Of a stretch of 64,000 bases of DNA, positions 13,119 to 25,200 are shown piece after piece. The stretch's first letter is position 1. Each line of letters opens with the position of its first letter. The notes under the pieces were generated by a model. It was not told the DNA's origin, did no database searches, and was given only the letters and a program-made list of their open reading frames with translations. Source of the DNA: Patagioenas fasciata (taxonomy: Eukaryota; Chordata; Aves; Columbiformes; Columbidae); contig NC_092525.1 of the NCBI RefSeq assembly GCF_037038585.1, positions 24,076,867 to 24,140,866 on the forward strand, in the 5' to 3' direction. The position numbers and the translations under genes were made by a program.

Positions 13119-13824
13119 AAGCTGAGACCACCCTTCATCCCCAGGACCATGCACGCAGCATGCATACCACTGCCTGCTTCAGCTCCTCACAGCCCTGGAG
13201 ATCTTTAGCATGTGAGCTAAGCATTCCCAACAAGGCATGTATCCCATAGATCGATCTTTTCCAGCCTCTGGTCTTGGGAACTTTAAAACCCCAACTTTTC
13301 TGAAATCCACGGCTGCTGCTATGGCCTGTCTCAGTGCCCACTGAGTGTACACTACCAGAATGGGGACAGATGATGTTTCCTGATCAGCTAAACCTTCAGG
13401 CACTTTGGCAGAAAGGGAGGTCCACGCAAAAGGTCAAGCTCATTTTTTTTTCATGCTAGAAAACTGCTCCCAGAAGTGGTGCAGGGCATGTCAGCTGGAC
13501 CTGGTGCCCCAAGGGCACATGCCCTGGGAAGTGACAAAACACATGACATGGGTGACAAGTTTTAGCCTGAGAAGTGGTTTGCCCAAGGGGCAGGGACAGC
13601 TGGGGCCAGGGGAGCACTGAGAGCAGAGCAGAGTGCTATGGAGCAGAGGGAGGTGTCACATCTCAGCTGTGGGAGCATCAAGCAGCTGCCTGCAGCAACA
13701 CTTGCTCCTGTCACTCCAGGACGGGCAGGAGGCTGTCCCCAAGAGAGGAACACAGCACAAGTAAGCCTAATGAACCAGGGCAGGCATCTGACACGGTGCT
13801 AGGTGAGAGCCATTGAGTGAGAGC

Positions 13825-13940
13825 CAATGACCTCTCTGCCACATCAGCTAATGCATAACACTACAGTTGTCTGGCTACAGGTGCCTGAAGCTAATTAGGT
13901 ATTTCGGCACAATGATAATTTTAATTAAGTAAAGCCAACT
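13825..13940. promoter_or_regulatory. AT-rich enhancer-like segment with homeodomain/POU-type motifs
   Basis: Within about 115 bp there are GCTAATGCATAAC (POU-like, 13848-13860), the palindrome CTAATTAG at 13891-13898, and the palindrome TTAATTAA at 13921-13928. This clustering is typical of developmental enhancers. No conservation data are available to confirm it. Confidence 0.25.
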
Positions 13941-15429
13941 GCCTCTGCTGGATGCACTAGTATCAAAATTCCCAGGCAAGTCTCCATTACATCTCCCCCA
14001 CCCTGCAGTTCATTTCCTCTGCTTTGTAAACAGTTGGTCTGAACAAAAAGCAACTTTTTTCCAGGTACAACGCAACAAATCCAGGCCTCAAAAGCAGGCA
14101 GGTGGCTCTCAAGGCAGCAGGAATAGAACAAAATGCACATCACAGGTTGTGCATGCTGCAGGGTGCACACAGGGCTTTGATCCAGGATGTGTCCCCCATC
14201 CCACTGACCAAATGATGGTACCACAAGAAGAATCTTTAACCAACAGCTTCAGCCATGGTGGATTTCCAGCTATAAAGAGGCTGTCAGGAGCCTAAACCAG
14301 AGCTCATCTTTACGTGACAGTGAGAAACAACAGGAGTTAGAAGCACGAAACACAGACCAAGAGCACAATTCCATCCTTTACAACTGATGAAGAAAAATCA
14401 AATAAATTGCCAAAGCAACAGCATCAAGCACTCAGGGTAGTCCAATTTCATTAGGGGCCAAGCCCTTCCAACATATGTCATACACCTTACTTAAGGTATG
14501 TACTTCAACAGCATACAAAGGCCCCCTCCATCACTCAGAAGCAGACTGCAAAGCACCCCAGGAGCTGTGCTGTGTTTTGGGGAGGAATAGCAGAATTTGC
14601 TGACTGTCCCACACAGCCTTTCTCCAGAAGCCTCCCCACCTCTAGGCTCACCCCAACAGAACTCCAAGTAACTGCATCCCTTGGTTCATCCCTCCCAGGG
14701 AGTGGGGCTGCCCCAACAGGTTGCTTAACCCACAGGTACTCACCATTTCTAGATGTCACAGGAAGACACAGAACACCTCTCTCAGCCATAAATTCACCAT
14801 CTTCTCTCCCTACAGCACCTCAGAGCTGTTGTGAGGACCTTACAGCAGCATCCAAATTTTCTTGAGAGTCTCCGTCACATCCTCAGCCCTATTCCCACTC
14901 CCTAAACCTTCCCATAAGCCTGGAGCTGCCTTTTGTCCCCCAGTAGCCATGTTCCAGGCTGATTCCTGTCACCTGGGAAGCTTCCCACCTATCACCTGCT
15001 GATGCTGCCTGGGTGTGCTCAGGTTGTCCAACCTCAGGAGCAGGACAGAGCCACATCAGGGAGGACAATCTGCACGGGCAGGACTTGCCTCAAGCTTCAT
15101 CATTCCCAATTGTTGGGAGCCCCTGGAGGGGGCTGGGAGACGTTTGTATCTGAACACCCCAAGCTAGCTGGCCAAGCAGGCACTGGGCTCCTGCCCTTGC
15201 TGCTCTGTAGACAATTTCTCCGGCAAAAGCCATTTTTCCCCCTAACCAGTTGTACCGAATGGCTTCTCCTGCAAATCCCCATCTCCCTCTGCAAGACCTC
15301 TGGGAACTCAAATCTGTCATCTTCTGCAGGAATAAATGGTGCACAACTAACAGTTTCTTCAAGAAATCAAATAAAGCAACAATATATGTGAAGACCACAT
15401 GCTTAAAAGGAAATCATTTGAGCTGCTTA

Positions 15430-15640
15430 ATTTGTGAATCCAACCCTACTTAACTTTTTTTAATTACTCCCATAAAGCCAGCAGTTTTCAGCACACACGC
15501 AATACTGTGAGCAGATTCAAATCTAATTAGCTGTGTTCACGTTAATTAGATTCATTGTGTATTTGATGCTCAGCTCTTCCTTCAAGTTTTATCTTGGAGC
15601 ATGTGTTCATAATTAACCCAAATTTAATGTGTAGTTAAGG
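15430..15640. promoter_or_regulatory. AT-rich enhancer-like segment with inverted homeodomain sites
   Basis: TAATTA cores are dense. The clearest structure is a perfect 10-bp inverted repeat, AATCTAATTA at 15520-15529 and TAATTAGATT at 15543-15552, with a 13-bp spacer. TTAATTAC lies near 15460 and ATAATTAACC near 15610. This is a motif-based inference only. Confidence 0.3.
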
Positions 15641-16189
15641 CCACTTTTGTATGAAAGGCTCTACTCCTGCTTTCCCTATGGACAGTCCCTTGCATTTGTT
15701 GCCTGGGGTCCGTAAGGGACATGAGGAGCTGGTCCTCCAGGAATGCGACAGCGTGGTGGTTCTTTTAATCCTCAGAGAGGTGCAATTTGGGGCTTCAGAG
15801 AGACCCAAAAAGCGTGGAGAAAACATCAAACTTAATGAGCCAAGCTGGCACAGCCCAATAGCAATAACCCCAGGGACAAATGTTGAGCACCAATAAAAAG
15901 TTTCATCGCATAACTGGGGTTTTCTGACTCCAAATCTCACATATGCTTCCCAATAAAAATGTCTCAACCAGTTCTCACCAGTAACACCTGTGAGAGCCCC
16001 ATGCTAGAGTTGTGTGTACCCATGGACAGGAAAAAATGATCCCCAGGGGATGAAGGGCGATGAGGGCCATGGACAGGAGCCAGCACAAGGGGAGTCCTGT
16101 GCTGGGGACACAAGGTCTCAATGACCTCAGAGAATGACTTGCTTTTGAGAAGGATGTCATTTGTATAAAGCCTTTTCCATTCTATTTTA

Positions 16190-16290
16190 AACAAGTTCTT
16201 TTTTCCTTACCTTGATTTCACTAGCTAAATATTTGCTCTTATAGGACACTGGTAATTAGATTAATGTGTGTTTTTTGCTAATGTGAGAGC
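16190..16290. promoter_or_regulatory. AT-rich enhancer-like segment
   Basis: TAATTAGATTAATG at 16253-16266 joins an Antennapedia-type TAATTA core to a GATTA core (bicoid/OTX type). The surrounding sequence is unique and AT-rich. Confidence 0.2.
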
Positions 16291-16487
16291 AGGTTTGGTA
16301 GGCACAGAGGTTCCTACGGTGTGTCTGCCTGCAACCCCTGAGAAGCAGCAGCATTTCACTAGGACTTGTTGGATTTGCCTCCTCCCCACCAAAAAAGAGA
16401 AAAAAATAGTGAAGTGTTCAATTGCAAAATCACTCCATATGTAACACTTCCTTTTTCTTTTTTAATTTGAAGCAACAAAACTATTAG

Positions 16488-17171
16488 TTGAGCTCAAAGG
16501 AAAATGCAAAGGCTAGTGACAAACCAGTCATATCTGAAAGCCTTTCTCACTTGAGACTCAAGGAAATAGTTTATTGTGTAATGGTAAACGACATTATTAA
16601 TTTATTTGGTATTTCTGAGCCACCAAAAGGTCTGAAGAAGTCCTATGTTCTGTTGACACTGACACAAAATAGCCATGACAGATCATTCCTACTCTTCAAG
16701 ATTGTTGGAGGAGCAAAAGAGCAGAGATCTGTTGATTTGTACAGCTCTGCACCCAGAAAAAAAAAGGGTGGTGTGGAGACAGAGCCTGGCTCTGGGTACC
16801 AGGAAAAAGGCTTCTGGTCTCTTCTTAAGAAAAAAAAATCTTTGAAAGAACAGCCTCTTTTTCCTTTAATATCTACAGCAATACCTTCCGGAGTTCAAGG
16901 TATTTGGCTGCTGACAGATTCGGGCTGTCAAAGGGAACTCCTGCCAGCTGGCAACGTGCAGGCGGCCGCGGCTCACAGAGAGATGAACCGGGCTGTGAGT
17001 GGCACCAGGAGCTTGAAGGACAGGGAAAAAACTGTTAAGACAACAAGCGAACCCTTTGCAATGCAAGGATTAAGGTTTCTGGCGTTGCTGATATTCTGCT
17101 CTCCTGCCTGTGTTTCAGGGGGCTGCCCTCAGCTCACCAATGGGGAGCTGTGTCTGCAACAGGAGCTGTGA
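16488..17171 (+). CDS. Unrecognised 227-codon open frame, doubtful
   Basis: This is the longest open frame in ordinary-composition DNA on the left side. It starts MSSKENAKASDKP; the middle is Lys/Ser-rich. The final 36 codons (from the ATG at 17061) resemble a signal peptide: MQGLR, then the hydrophobic FLALLIF, then SPACVSG before GCPQLTNGELC. No known domain is recognised. Splice-like signals inside (TCTACAG near 16878, TTTCAG near 17119) and the lack of family resemblance make chance the likeliest explanation. A frame this long is expected only rarely by chance in 64 kb, so I record it at low confidence. Confidence 0.1.
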   Translation: MSSKENAKASDKPVISESLSHLRLKEIVYCVMVNDIINLFGISEPPKGLKKSYVLLTLTQNSHDRSFLLFKIVGGAKEQRSVDLYSSAPRKKKGGVETEPGSGYQEKGFWSLLKKKKSLKEQPLFPLISTAIPSGVQGIWLLTDSGCQRELLPAGNVQAAAAHREMNRAVSGTRSLKDREKTVKTTSEPFAMQGLRFLALLIFCSPACVSGGCPQLTNGELCLQQEL

Positions 17172-17258
17172 ACAGCCCCAAAGGCAGCCGCCTGCCAACT
17201 CCCATACAGCTCCCTCTAGAAAGTTCAAACAAATTCTACGAGCTTGACCTTTTCTAGG

Positions 17259-17296
17259 AAAAAAAAAAAAAAAAAAAAGAAAGAAAGAAAAGAAAG
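17259..17296 (+). repeat. Poly-A/(GAAA)n tract
   Basis: About 20 A residues run into GAAA/GAAAA units. It could be the tail of a retroposed element, but no AATAAA or recognisable element body precedes it, so a simple repeat is the safer call. Confidence 0.9.
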
Positions 17297-20200
17297 TCCT
17301 TGGTCTGTTGAGAGAAGTATTCACAGATAAAACAGATGTGGTAAAGCAGAACAGAGTTGGCTGGACACCTTTTGACACAGTCATTTCAGCAAAAAAATGC
17401 TATTTCATCAAAATCTTGCAGAGGAAGATGTGAATTTGGATACAATCTCTCTTTAGAAGAAAGAAGAAAGACACTCTTTACAAAGCTCCCCGTCCGGCCA
17501 TTTTAGAGCAGAGTATTTGCCTCCTTCTCAGTGGCATTTCCTTTATACTTTAACAAACCCAGTTACAAGTAGGCAAAAAAACCCCTTACACATGGTGCCA
17601 GCTGCTGGGGCTGCAGGAGGAGCGGGTGGCATTCGAAGGTGTCTTCCTTGTGAACACTGTCCACTTCGGTTTGATGAAAGTCTGAGGATGGCATTGGGTG
17701 GCCAAATATCTAATTAGAGTCAAAATTTAGACTTCTGCTTTCTGAATGAAATGAATCTCAGTGTACTTTGGCAAATCTCTGACTCTTTTTTTTTTCTCCA
17801 AGACTTTTCTAGTGGAAAAAAAAAATAATAAAAAATACAAGGTAAATTCAATTTCATTTCAGTTTCACAAAGTTTGACCAAGTCAAAATGACTTTTTTTG
17901 GGTGGTGGAGGGAAGGGCAGCGATTTGCTTCACTTCTCTACATTGCTAACAAAATCCAAGTTATTGATATCAAATCTGTGTCAAAACGAGTTTCTCCTGG
18001 GTTTTCAGAAAACTCCTCTGCAGTTCAAGCCCTCCTTGCAATTTCCCATCATCGTGTGCTGCTCAGCTCCCTAATAAAGAATTGCAGTTGAGTGCACATC
18101 TAGCTATAGAAATCAATATGAAAATTGTCTTTGCAGGTGAGTCTTCCCCCACATTCTGGGTCTCAGGAGAGCACAACCTCAGCAATATCACCCCACTTCC
18201 AGTCCCCTTGGGTGCAAAATAAACCTTCCTCTGGAAACAGCCTCACCCAAGACTGTCCTGCCTAATGTTATATACCAGTTACTTTGCTGCAGATTATTTT
18301 ATCAGCAATTGCTTGGCATGACACCAGAGGAATGGGCTGGGAGGGGTCTAGCAGCCTGGTGGACAGTCTGAACACCCCGGGGGCTGTTCAGATTCTGTGC
18401 CCTCCAACCAGCACACCAGCTGCTGAGGCTTTATGGTTTTCCCCCTTTCTGATGGATCGCTGAGTGATTTTTCTTTGGTTTGGAACGAGATGCAGAAAGC
18501 TTGACAAATGGCAAGGAGAAAAATTTCTTGCACCAGAATAATTCAATTTTATTATAATTCTTCACTACACACAGCACTCCCTCGAACTTACTGTGGAGTG
18601 AAGATCATTTGCCAGAGAGTATAACATGTGGAAAGCCTCAGACATCTGGCTGGAGCTGGCTGAGCTCTCATCCTCCCCCGCTCCCAGCCCCAACTGCACT
18701 GTCAGGGTGGGCAATGCAAAGTAAAAGGTCTCTGGATGGTGTGAGGTTGGTGTGTGCTCCCCAAAATCCTGGTCTGGGTGCTGGACCCACAAGGGAACTC
18801 CAGACATCTCCGACAAACGTGCATTTCTTTGACAAACTCCCTCCTGGTCCTCACTCCACAGCTACAGGTATGGCCATTGTCCCTTCTGAGTAATGGCATT
18901 TTCTTCTTGAAATTTCAGCTGGAATTTCTGGTGAATGAAAATTTTTCCCCTCCTGCCAGTGTGGGACCTGGAGAAGCAGGACAACCACTGTTCCCCTCTG
19001 TCATGCAGGGCGGCTTGTTAAGCCCTTTGCAAAGCTCGGCCGTTAGGAAGGATACAGAAATGGCAAACACCACTGGCTTTTTTGTTTGTCAGTTTGTCAC
19101 TTGAATGTCCAAAGGACACTCCAGGCAATCAGAGAAGGATAAAAATTGCTTGGAAAGAAAAGTCAGTACACCATTCCCTTGTGCGACTATTTTCAGTCCT
19201 TTAGACCTAAGAATCAATGCAGGAGAATGGAAGGTGATGGTGTGTGAGCCAAGCAGTGGCACCCCTGGCTCAGGGTGATGCTGTCTCTCCCCAGCATTGA
19301 GGAGGCAGCAGAAAATCTTTGGGGCCGCAGCGTTCCTCATCTCACTCCCCAGGGATCACCCACACACAGCTCTGTCCCGTGGGGCTTCTTGTTTCAGGAG
19401 GGATTCAGCATCTCTCACTGTCGCCATTTTTGGGAAGAGGAGGCGCCGGTGCCCATTCGCTGCAGGGAACGTGTCTCTTTGAAGGTCTCTGAGTACTGAT
19501 GTGCTTTTATAATAAAAGCCCGATGGGCTTGTGCCACTGGAGAGGAGGAGGAGCAGAGGGGATAAATTAGAGCCATGAAATTGGAAGCACCTCGGTGATC
19601 GCTGTTAGCAAGACTCGCACAAAGATGGGCAGGAGGATCCCGTGATGGGACAGGCTGTGCACAAGAGCTCTCCTTCAGTATCTTAGAGCAAAGATGTGAC
19701 CCAGTCCCCTCTAGCACCCATGTGCATGTGGGCAAGGGCCCGTGCGTGCCCACAGGGCTGCTCCTGGGCATTGGCTGCCCCAGGGCATTGCTCCCTGCCC
19801 ACACCGAGGGACACCCCTGAGGCCTCCCCAGGTTGATGGTGGGAGGCCAGGTGTTGAGTCCATGCTGATGACAATTTCTAGCATGGCAAATTTTTCTGCC
19901 TCTTAACTTACACTTTATTGATGTTAGGCAGTGGTATTATTTTTAAATCAAAATGTCACGTAATGCTTGACTCAAGTATCTTGCAAAAACCTGGAGGGCT
20001 AGATATAGTTAATTTGCACAGTAACCTTCACCTACCAAAACAATGTAAGCTGGCAGAAGAGCCACAACTGCAGTTTTGCACGATGTGGGGAGCCAGGGGG
20101 CTGGATTTTAGCCCCTTGATGTTTAAAGGCCCTCATGGAGTGGGCAGTGAGCAGAGGAGCCTGGGGGGATGGTGAAAGGGGGTGAGCTGCATAGGCAGTC

Positions 20201-22249
20201 ACCAGCAGGGATGGTTGGTACCACGGAGGTAAGGTAGTTTTGGAAGGATGCAGGCAGCACGGGTTGGCTGAACTGCGGGAGAAAAACCCACCAGCCTTGC
20301 TGGTGTGAGGTAAGGGGAGGTGTGTGCAAGGTGACACTGCCCTTCCCTGGCTGTCACAGTTTGGATGCTGTCTTGCCTCAGGCCATTCTCAGCATCTCTT
20401 CCCTTCCCACTAATAGGATTTGGGAGCTTAGCTACCTTTGTGCAATAATGACAGCTCACCCCAGAGTCTTTCAGGCATGGCTGCTTGGCTGCCTAAAAGC
20501 CTGGAAAACTGCTAATGAAAACTAATTCCTGCCCAGAGCCGTGGCACCAGGCACACCTTAGGAGGGCAGTACGGCTGCATGCACAGCCACCCCTTCTGCA
20601 CACACTGCCTGCACTGCCGCCAGCCCCAACACCGCCCTGCAGCGCGTGCGGTCCTTTGGGGACAGCAGCCACTCACCCCATGCCATTGTCACCCGTCCTG
20701 CCCTGCAAGGTTCTCAGGCACAGCCCTCCAGGGAGCTGCGAACTGGCAGGGGCACCAATCACAACCACAGAGCCCTTGCAAGGAGAGCATCTCTAGTAGC
20801 AGGGGGGCTTTTAATCTCACAGAAAAGGCTTAATGGAATTCAAAGGCTGGAGCATTTCTGGCTGGAAATGAAGAAGCTATGAGTGTGTACAAAAGCCGTT
20901 GGCTTTCCTACCCCCAAAGCCTGGCATCTATCCTGGCCTCCTTGCAGATGCCCACAGAAAAGCTCATGTTTTATTTAGCCCTCCTGGCCTGCTGAAGCAG
21001 TATTTCCTCCCCCCAGCTCCCTTCCCACCCAGCTGTTCCCCTCTCCCCTCTTTTGACGCAGCTGGACGCTTCCCTGGGTGCCTGCCCTTGGTACCCAGGT
21101 TCTGCCACAGAAACGTGGTGCTACAGACAGGCCATCTCTGACCTGCAAGTGCTGCTGAGCCTACAGAATGTGTGTTGTGGTTTTAATTTTTTTTTTTTTT
21201 TGCAAAAAAGAAGATGAACTGTGCAATTATTATCCTAATGGATGTGACACGTTCTCCACGTACTGACACATAACATATGGCACAAGATTACATCCCTCTA
21301 AATGATTCATGCAGTTCATCACCACTGTGATTATCTGCTCCCTTTCAGAGCAGTGTCTTCCCATGCAGCTACAATTCATGATCCCCCTCCCCATGGCTCC
21401 TCCTCGGCTCCAGCTGCTGGGGGATTTGGGGAGAAATACAAAATCCTCCAGCTGCTGTGGCATTTTCAGCCTCAGGTAGACACCAGGCAGCTTTGCCCAT
21501 TGTACCAGTCATCTCCAGCCCAGCTACTTGTGCAGTGAACCCAGTGCACAGAGCAGGGATGGCTCGTCTTCACTCCTTGCCTTTTAGCAGCACCTTTGGC
21601 CAGGCCAGGCTTTCCCTGCCAGCACCTGTGTGATGAGGCTGCGAGAGCTGGGGACATGCATGTCCCCCAGGTGACATGGCTGGACCAGTTTACCCATGAG
21701 AAGAATTTATTACTCCTATAATGGAAAAGTCCTTTGAGGAAAAAGTATTCATTGAGATGCAAATTCACCACCTTCTCTGCAGAAAATAAACCCATTTTCC
21801 CTGCACAAAGCTCCAGTAACCTATTTGTAAGAGCACCACTCAACAGCGATATCTCCATCTCCCCAGGAAAATTAACGCACATTAGCACTGAGCAGTGTAT
21901 GGAACCAGGGAGCAGCAGCCTGGGCTTGCTTATCCTTGGGATATTCGAGAAAGAATTAATACAATCTAAGTTTCCTAATTCACACATTTTGCTGGGGAAC
22001 TTTAAATGGGTTTTTAATATAGAACCTGGTGGGCAGCGTGTGAATCAAGAGAGTCTCTTGGGGCATTTACCAACCTGCCTGCTGTAATAGAAAAGCCGAG
22101 CCACAGTGACATGCGAAGCCTCGCAACAGTGGATACAAGGTAACAATGCTAGCTGCTCACTTATAACCAAGACCTAGTTATCCCACAAATCCTGTGGGAA
22201 TGGAACTAGTACCAAATTATTTAAGATACCATGGACAAAAAGCTGTGTT

Positions 22250-22281
22250 AAAACAAACAAACAAACAAACAAACAAAAAAA
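22250..22281 (+). repeat. (AAAC)n microsatellite
   Basis: About seven AAAC units followed by a short A run. It could be a decayed poly-A tail, but the preceding sequence is not recognisable as a retroposon. Confidence 0.9.
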
Positions 22282-25200
22282 CATTGCTCAGGCAGTAAGT
22301 AAAATACCCACATGTCCAGAAAAGTCAGATTTGCAGTTCCTGCTCAACTTTGATTTTTCTCCATGTGCACTGGAATGAGAGAAAAGCCCCAGGAGAAAGG
22401 AGTAAGTGATCATTTAACTAAACACTGCATCATAATGTAAATGGGGGCAGAACGAAGGTCACACCACCTAGCACAAAACTAGCCTTGCCTAATTTCTGAT
22501 GCTTGAGCTTGCAGCCTTTTAATGGAGACTTTGGTGAGATTTTCCAAACTCTTTTTTTTTTCTTTTCTTTTTTCTCCCCAATGACTAAAAAACTCATATA
22601 GCCATAGCCAAGGGTAAAGGAGGGACAATGTGCAGAGCCTTCCCACGCCTTCACCTCACCAGCCATCTGACTCTCAGGGCAAGGAGCGAGGCCAGCAGCT
22701 GCAGTCCTTGATTGACTTGACAGCTTCAGTCGGGGTTTTGGATTAATAAACCTCAGCTGACAGATCTGTCTCATCAGACAGAAGTTCTTGTTATCCAAAT
22801 TGCTCCTCTGCAGCTCTGGGCCTGAACCATTTGTCTCTTTCTAAAACTCATTGAAAGGCCATCAGTTGCCTCCAAAGGCGTTCCTGGGCCGTTCTCCAGC
22901 TGCCTGCTAGGGATGTGCATGGTGCTGGAGTCATTACGGGCTGTGCAAGCCACTCATTCCCTGGCCTTCCTCCTGCCTGGGACCTCTTCTTCTCCCTGAG
23001 AAAAGCCATCGGCATCACCCCAGCTCCTCCTGAAAGGCCCAGCAAGTGCCCTGCAAAGAGTCTTAGATGTACCTCAACTCCAACCCTATTAGCTCTCAGT
23101 CTGAAATTCTCCCAGAAATCAAACAGGAACCTTCAAAACATTTGCAACTAAATATAACCCAACTTTGCAGCAGCCTGGCTTTCTGTGAGGAGCTGCTGTC
23201 CCACCCTTATGGTCTCCAGCCATTCTGTCTCCAACCATAAATTGCACAGTGAGACCATGCCCTCTTCTCAGCTTTTCGTATGAGAGAGTATTTCAGGGTA
23301 TTGCTGGCCCCTGGCAAGAGCTACAAGCCAAAGCAGCCACCACAAGACTGTTCGGAGACAGTGATTTTGAAATATTTATTTCTAGTAAATATTGTTTAAC
23401 ATCCTTAACATCAGTTTAAAATTAACTGGGAAATATTTCCCCTGCAGAGGAGCAAGAAGAGTAGCTAGCAATAAAAAGCAACAGCCAGAATGGGGTAATA
23501 GACAGCAATCAATGTGAAACGCAGCACGTAGTTCTGGGAAAAAAAAATTAACAGAACATATCCCCAGTCCAAGGGGGTGAGAAAATGGAAAGGGGCATTT
23601 TTCCAGGCTCCAAAGGAAGTCGAACAATGGGGAGCTGGGGACTGTAACCCAGTGCTATGGGATACAGAAAAGGCAGAGGTGGACAGTGGCTGGTCCTGGT
23701 TTTCCCACGGAGAGCAGCCAGCCGGACACCCCGGCATGCCCTGGCCCCGGCAGGAACAGCCTTGCCCCCAGAACACCCACAAGCTCCTGGATCTCCATCC
23801 CACTGCCTCCCGGGGGTGACCAGTCCTGCACAGCCGGCAGCCTGCCAGCTCCTCTACACCAGCTCTGTATAATTGCTCCTGCAGCTATAAATAATCTTTA
23901 TCTCCCTCTGTGCTCTTCCCACAACGTTCCCTGGGATGCTGAGGGATGGCTTCCCTGTGACTCAGCCCTGCGGCGCTGCTCAGCCCCTGCCACTGTGATT
24001 CTGCCTGTCCCCAGGGTGCTGGCACCACTCTGGTGTGTGGCCGAGTGGCGAGGACAGGCTGGGGACAATGGGGAGGTGGTTTTGCCCTGTACCTGCAGCT
24101 GTGCAGAGCCATGTACCAGCTATGTGCCATATGCAAGGAAGGATTTGGAGGAGGAGGAAGGAATTTCAGGAAGGGAGACACTTTTTTCACTACTTCTGTT
24201 TGCAAAGGGAAGAAAAAAAATATAAAGGAGAAGAAAGAAAAGACAAATGAGCATTTTCTTTTCCCTCCAACTGATGGAAAAAAGGAGATCTTGCTGCGAT
24301 TTGTCTCTGTGTTTTCCTTGTCTAGAAAGAAAGTGCTAAGGAACTGCTATGTTTTCACCAAATGTTTCTCCCTGCCTCTTCCCCTGGCCGTAAGAAGGCA
24401 CCACTTGACTGGAATGGTTGGGGTCCCTCTGTGGGCAGTGCCTGCTTTCCCCTGGCACCAGCAGTGTCGGGATGCACTGTCCCTGCGCTCATTTTCCCAA
24501 GTTGTGCCAGATCTCAGGGACATTTCTGGGCCATGGCTGCAGGAGCAAGGGGCATCATCAGCACAAGCTTGGCCACCTCCTTGCAGGTTTGGACAGGAAT
24601 GCACCCCAGGGAGCCCACAGGGACAGGCAGCTGCCAGCAGGCATGAAGAAATCTCTCAGTGGAAACGTTGCTCTCTGAAGAACCACTTTTTCAGCAGCAG
24701 CTGTGAGATGCACGGTCATTTTTTTCCCCTTCTGCTTAAGGAGATACCAATAAAAAAGAAGCACAAAAGCACATTGTGGTCCAATTTTTCAGTTTAGAGG
24801 AAAGCAGGAATCACACCATTTTCTAGGAAAGTCACAATCCAAATGCCCATGGTTTGAAAAAGAATTTTTCCCCTGAAAACAACTGCTTTCTTATTACCAA
24901 CTGGAGAAAGAAAACCACCAGGCTTTTCACAGACAATTTCCGGGCTATTTGGGAGCATCAACCCCCATTGGATGCCCAACGGTGTTTGGTGTTGCCCCGT
25001 TTGAGGACACAACCCAATGTATCCTCTCCTTGGGCACCCATCCACCAGAGCAGCCCAAACTGTTTGGTAATTGAATACATTTGCAATTACCCATCGCTTC
25101 CTTCCCCCCCAGCTCCCCGTGTCTGTTTCCACCCTGGAAGTCTGTGCTCTTTCGGGCTGAGAGCAGCATCTGAAATTATGAGTGCTAATTCCCTATGGCT

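Noticed and set aside
24033-24797. 254-codon + strand open frame
   Set aside because: It crosses a purine-rich stretch (24188-24245) that gives Lys runs. It resembles no family and has no supporting splice or promoter signal.
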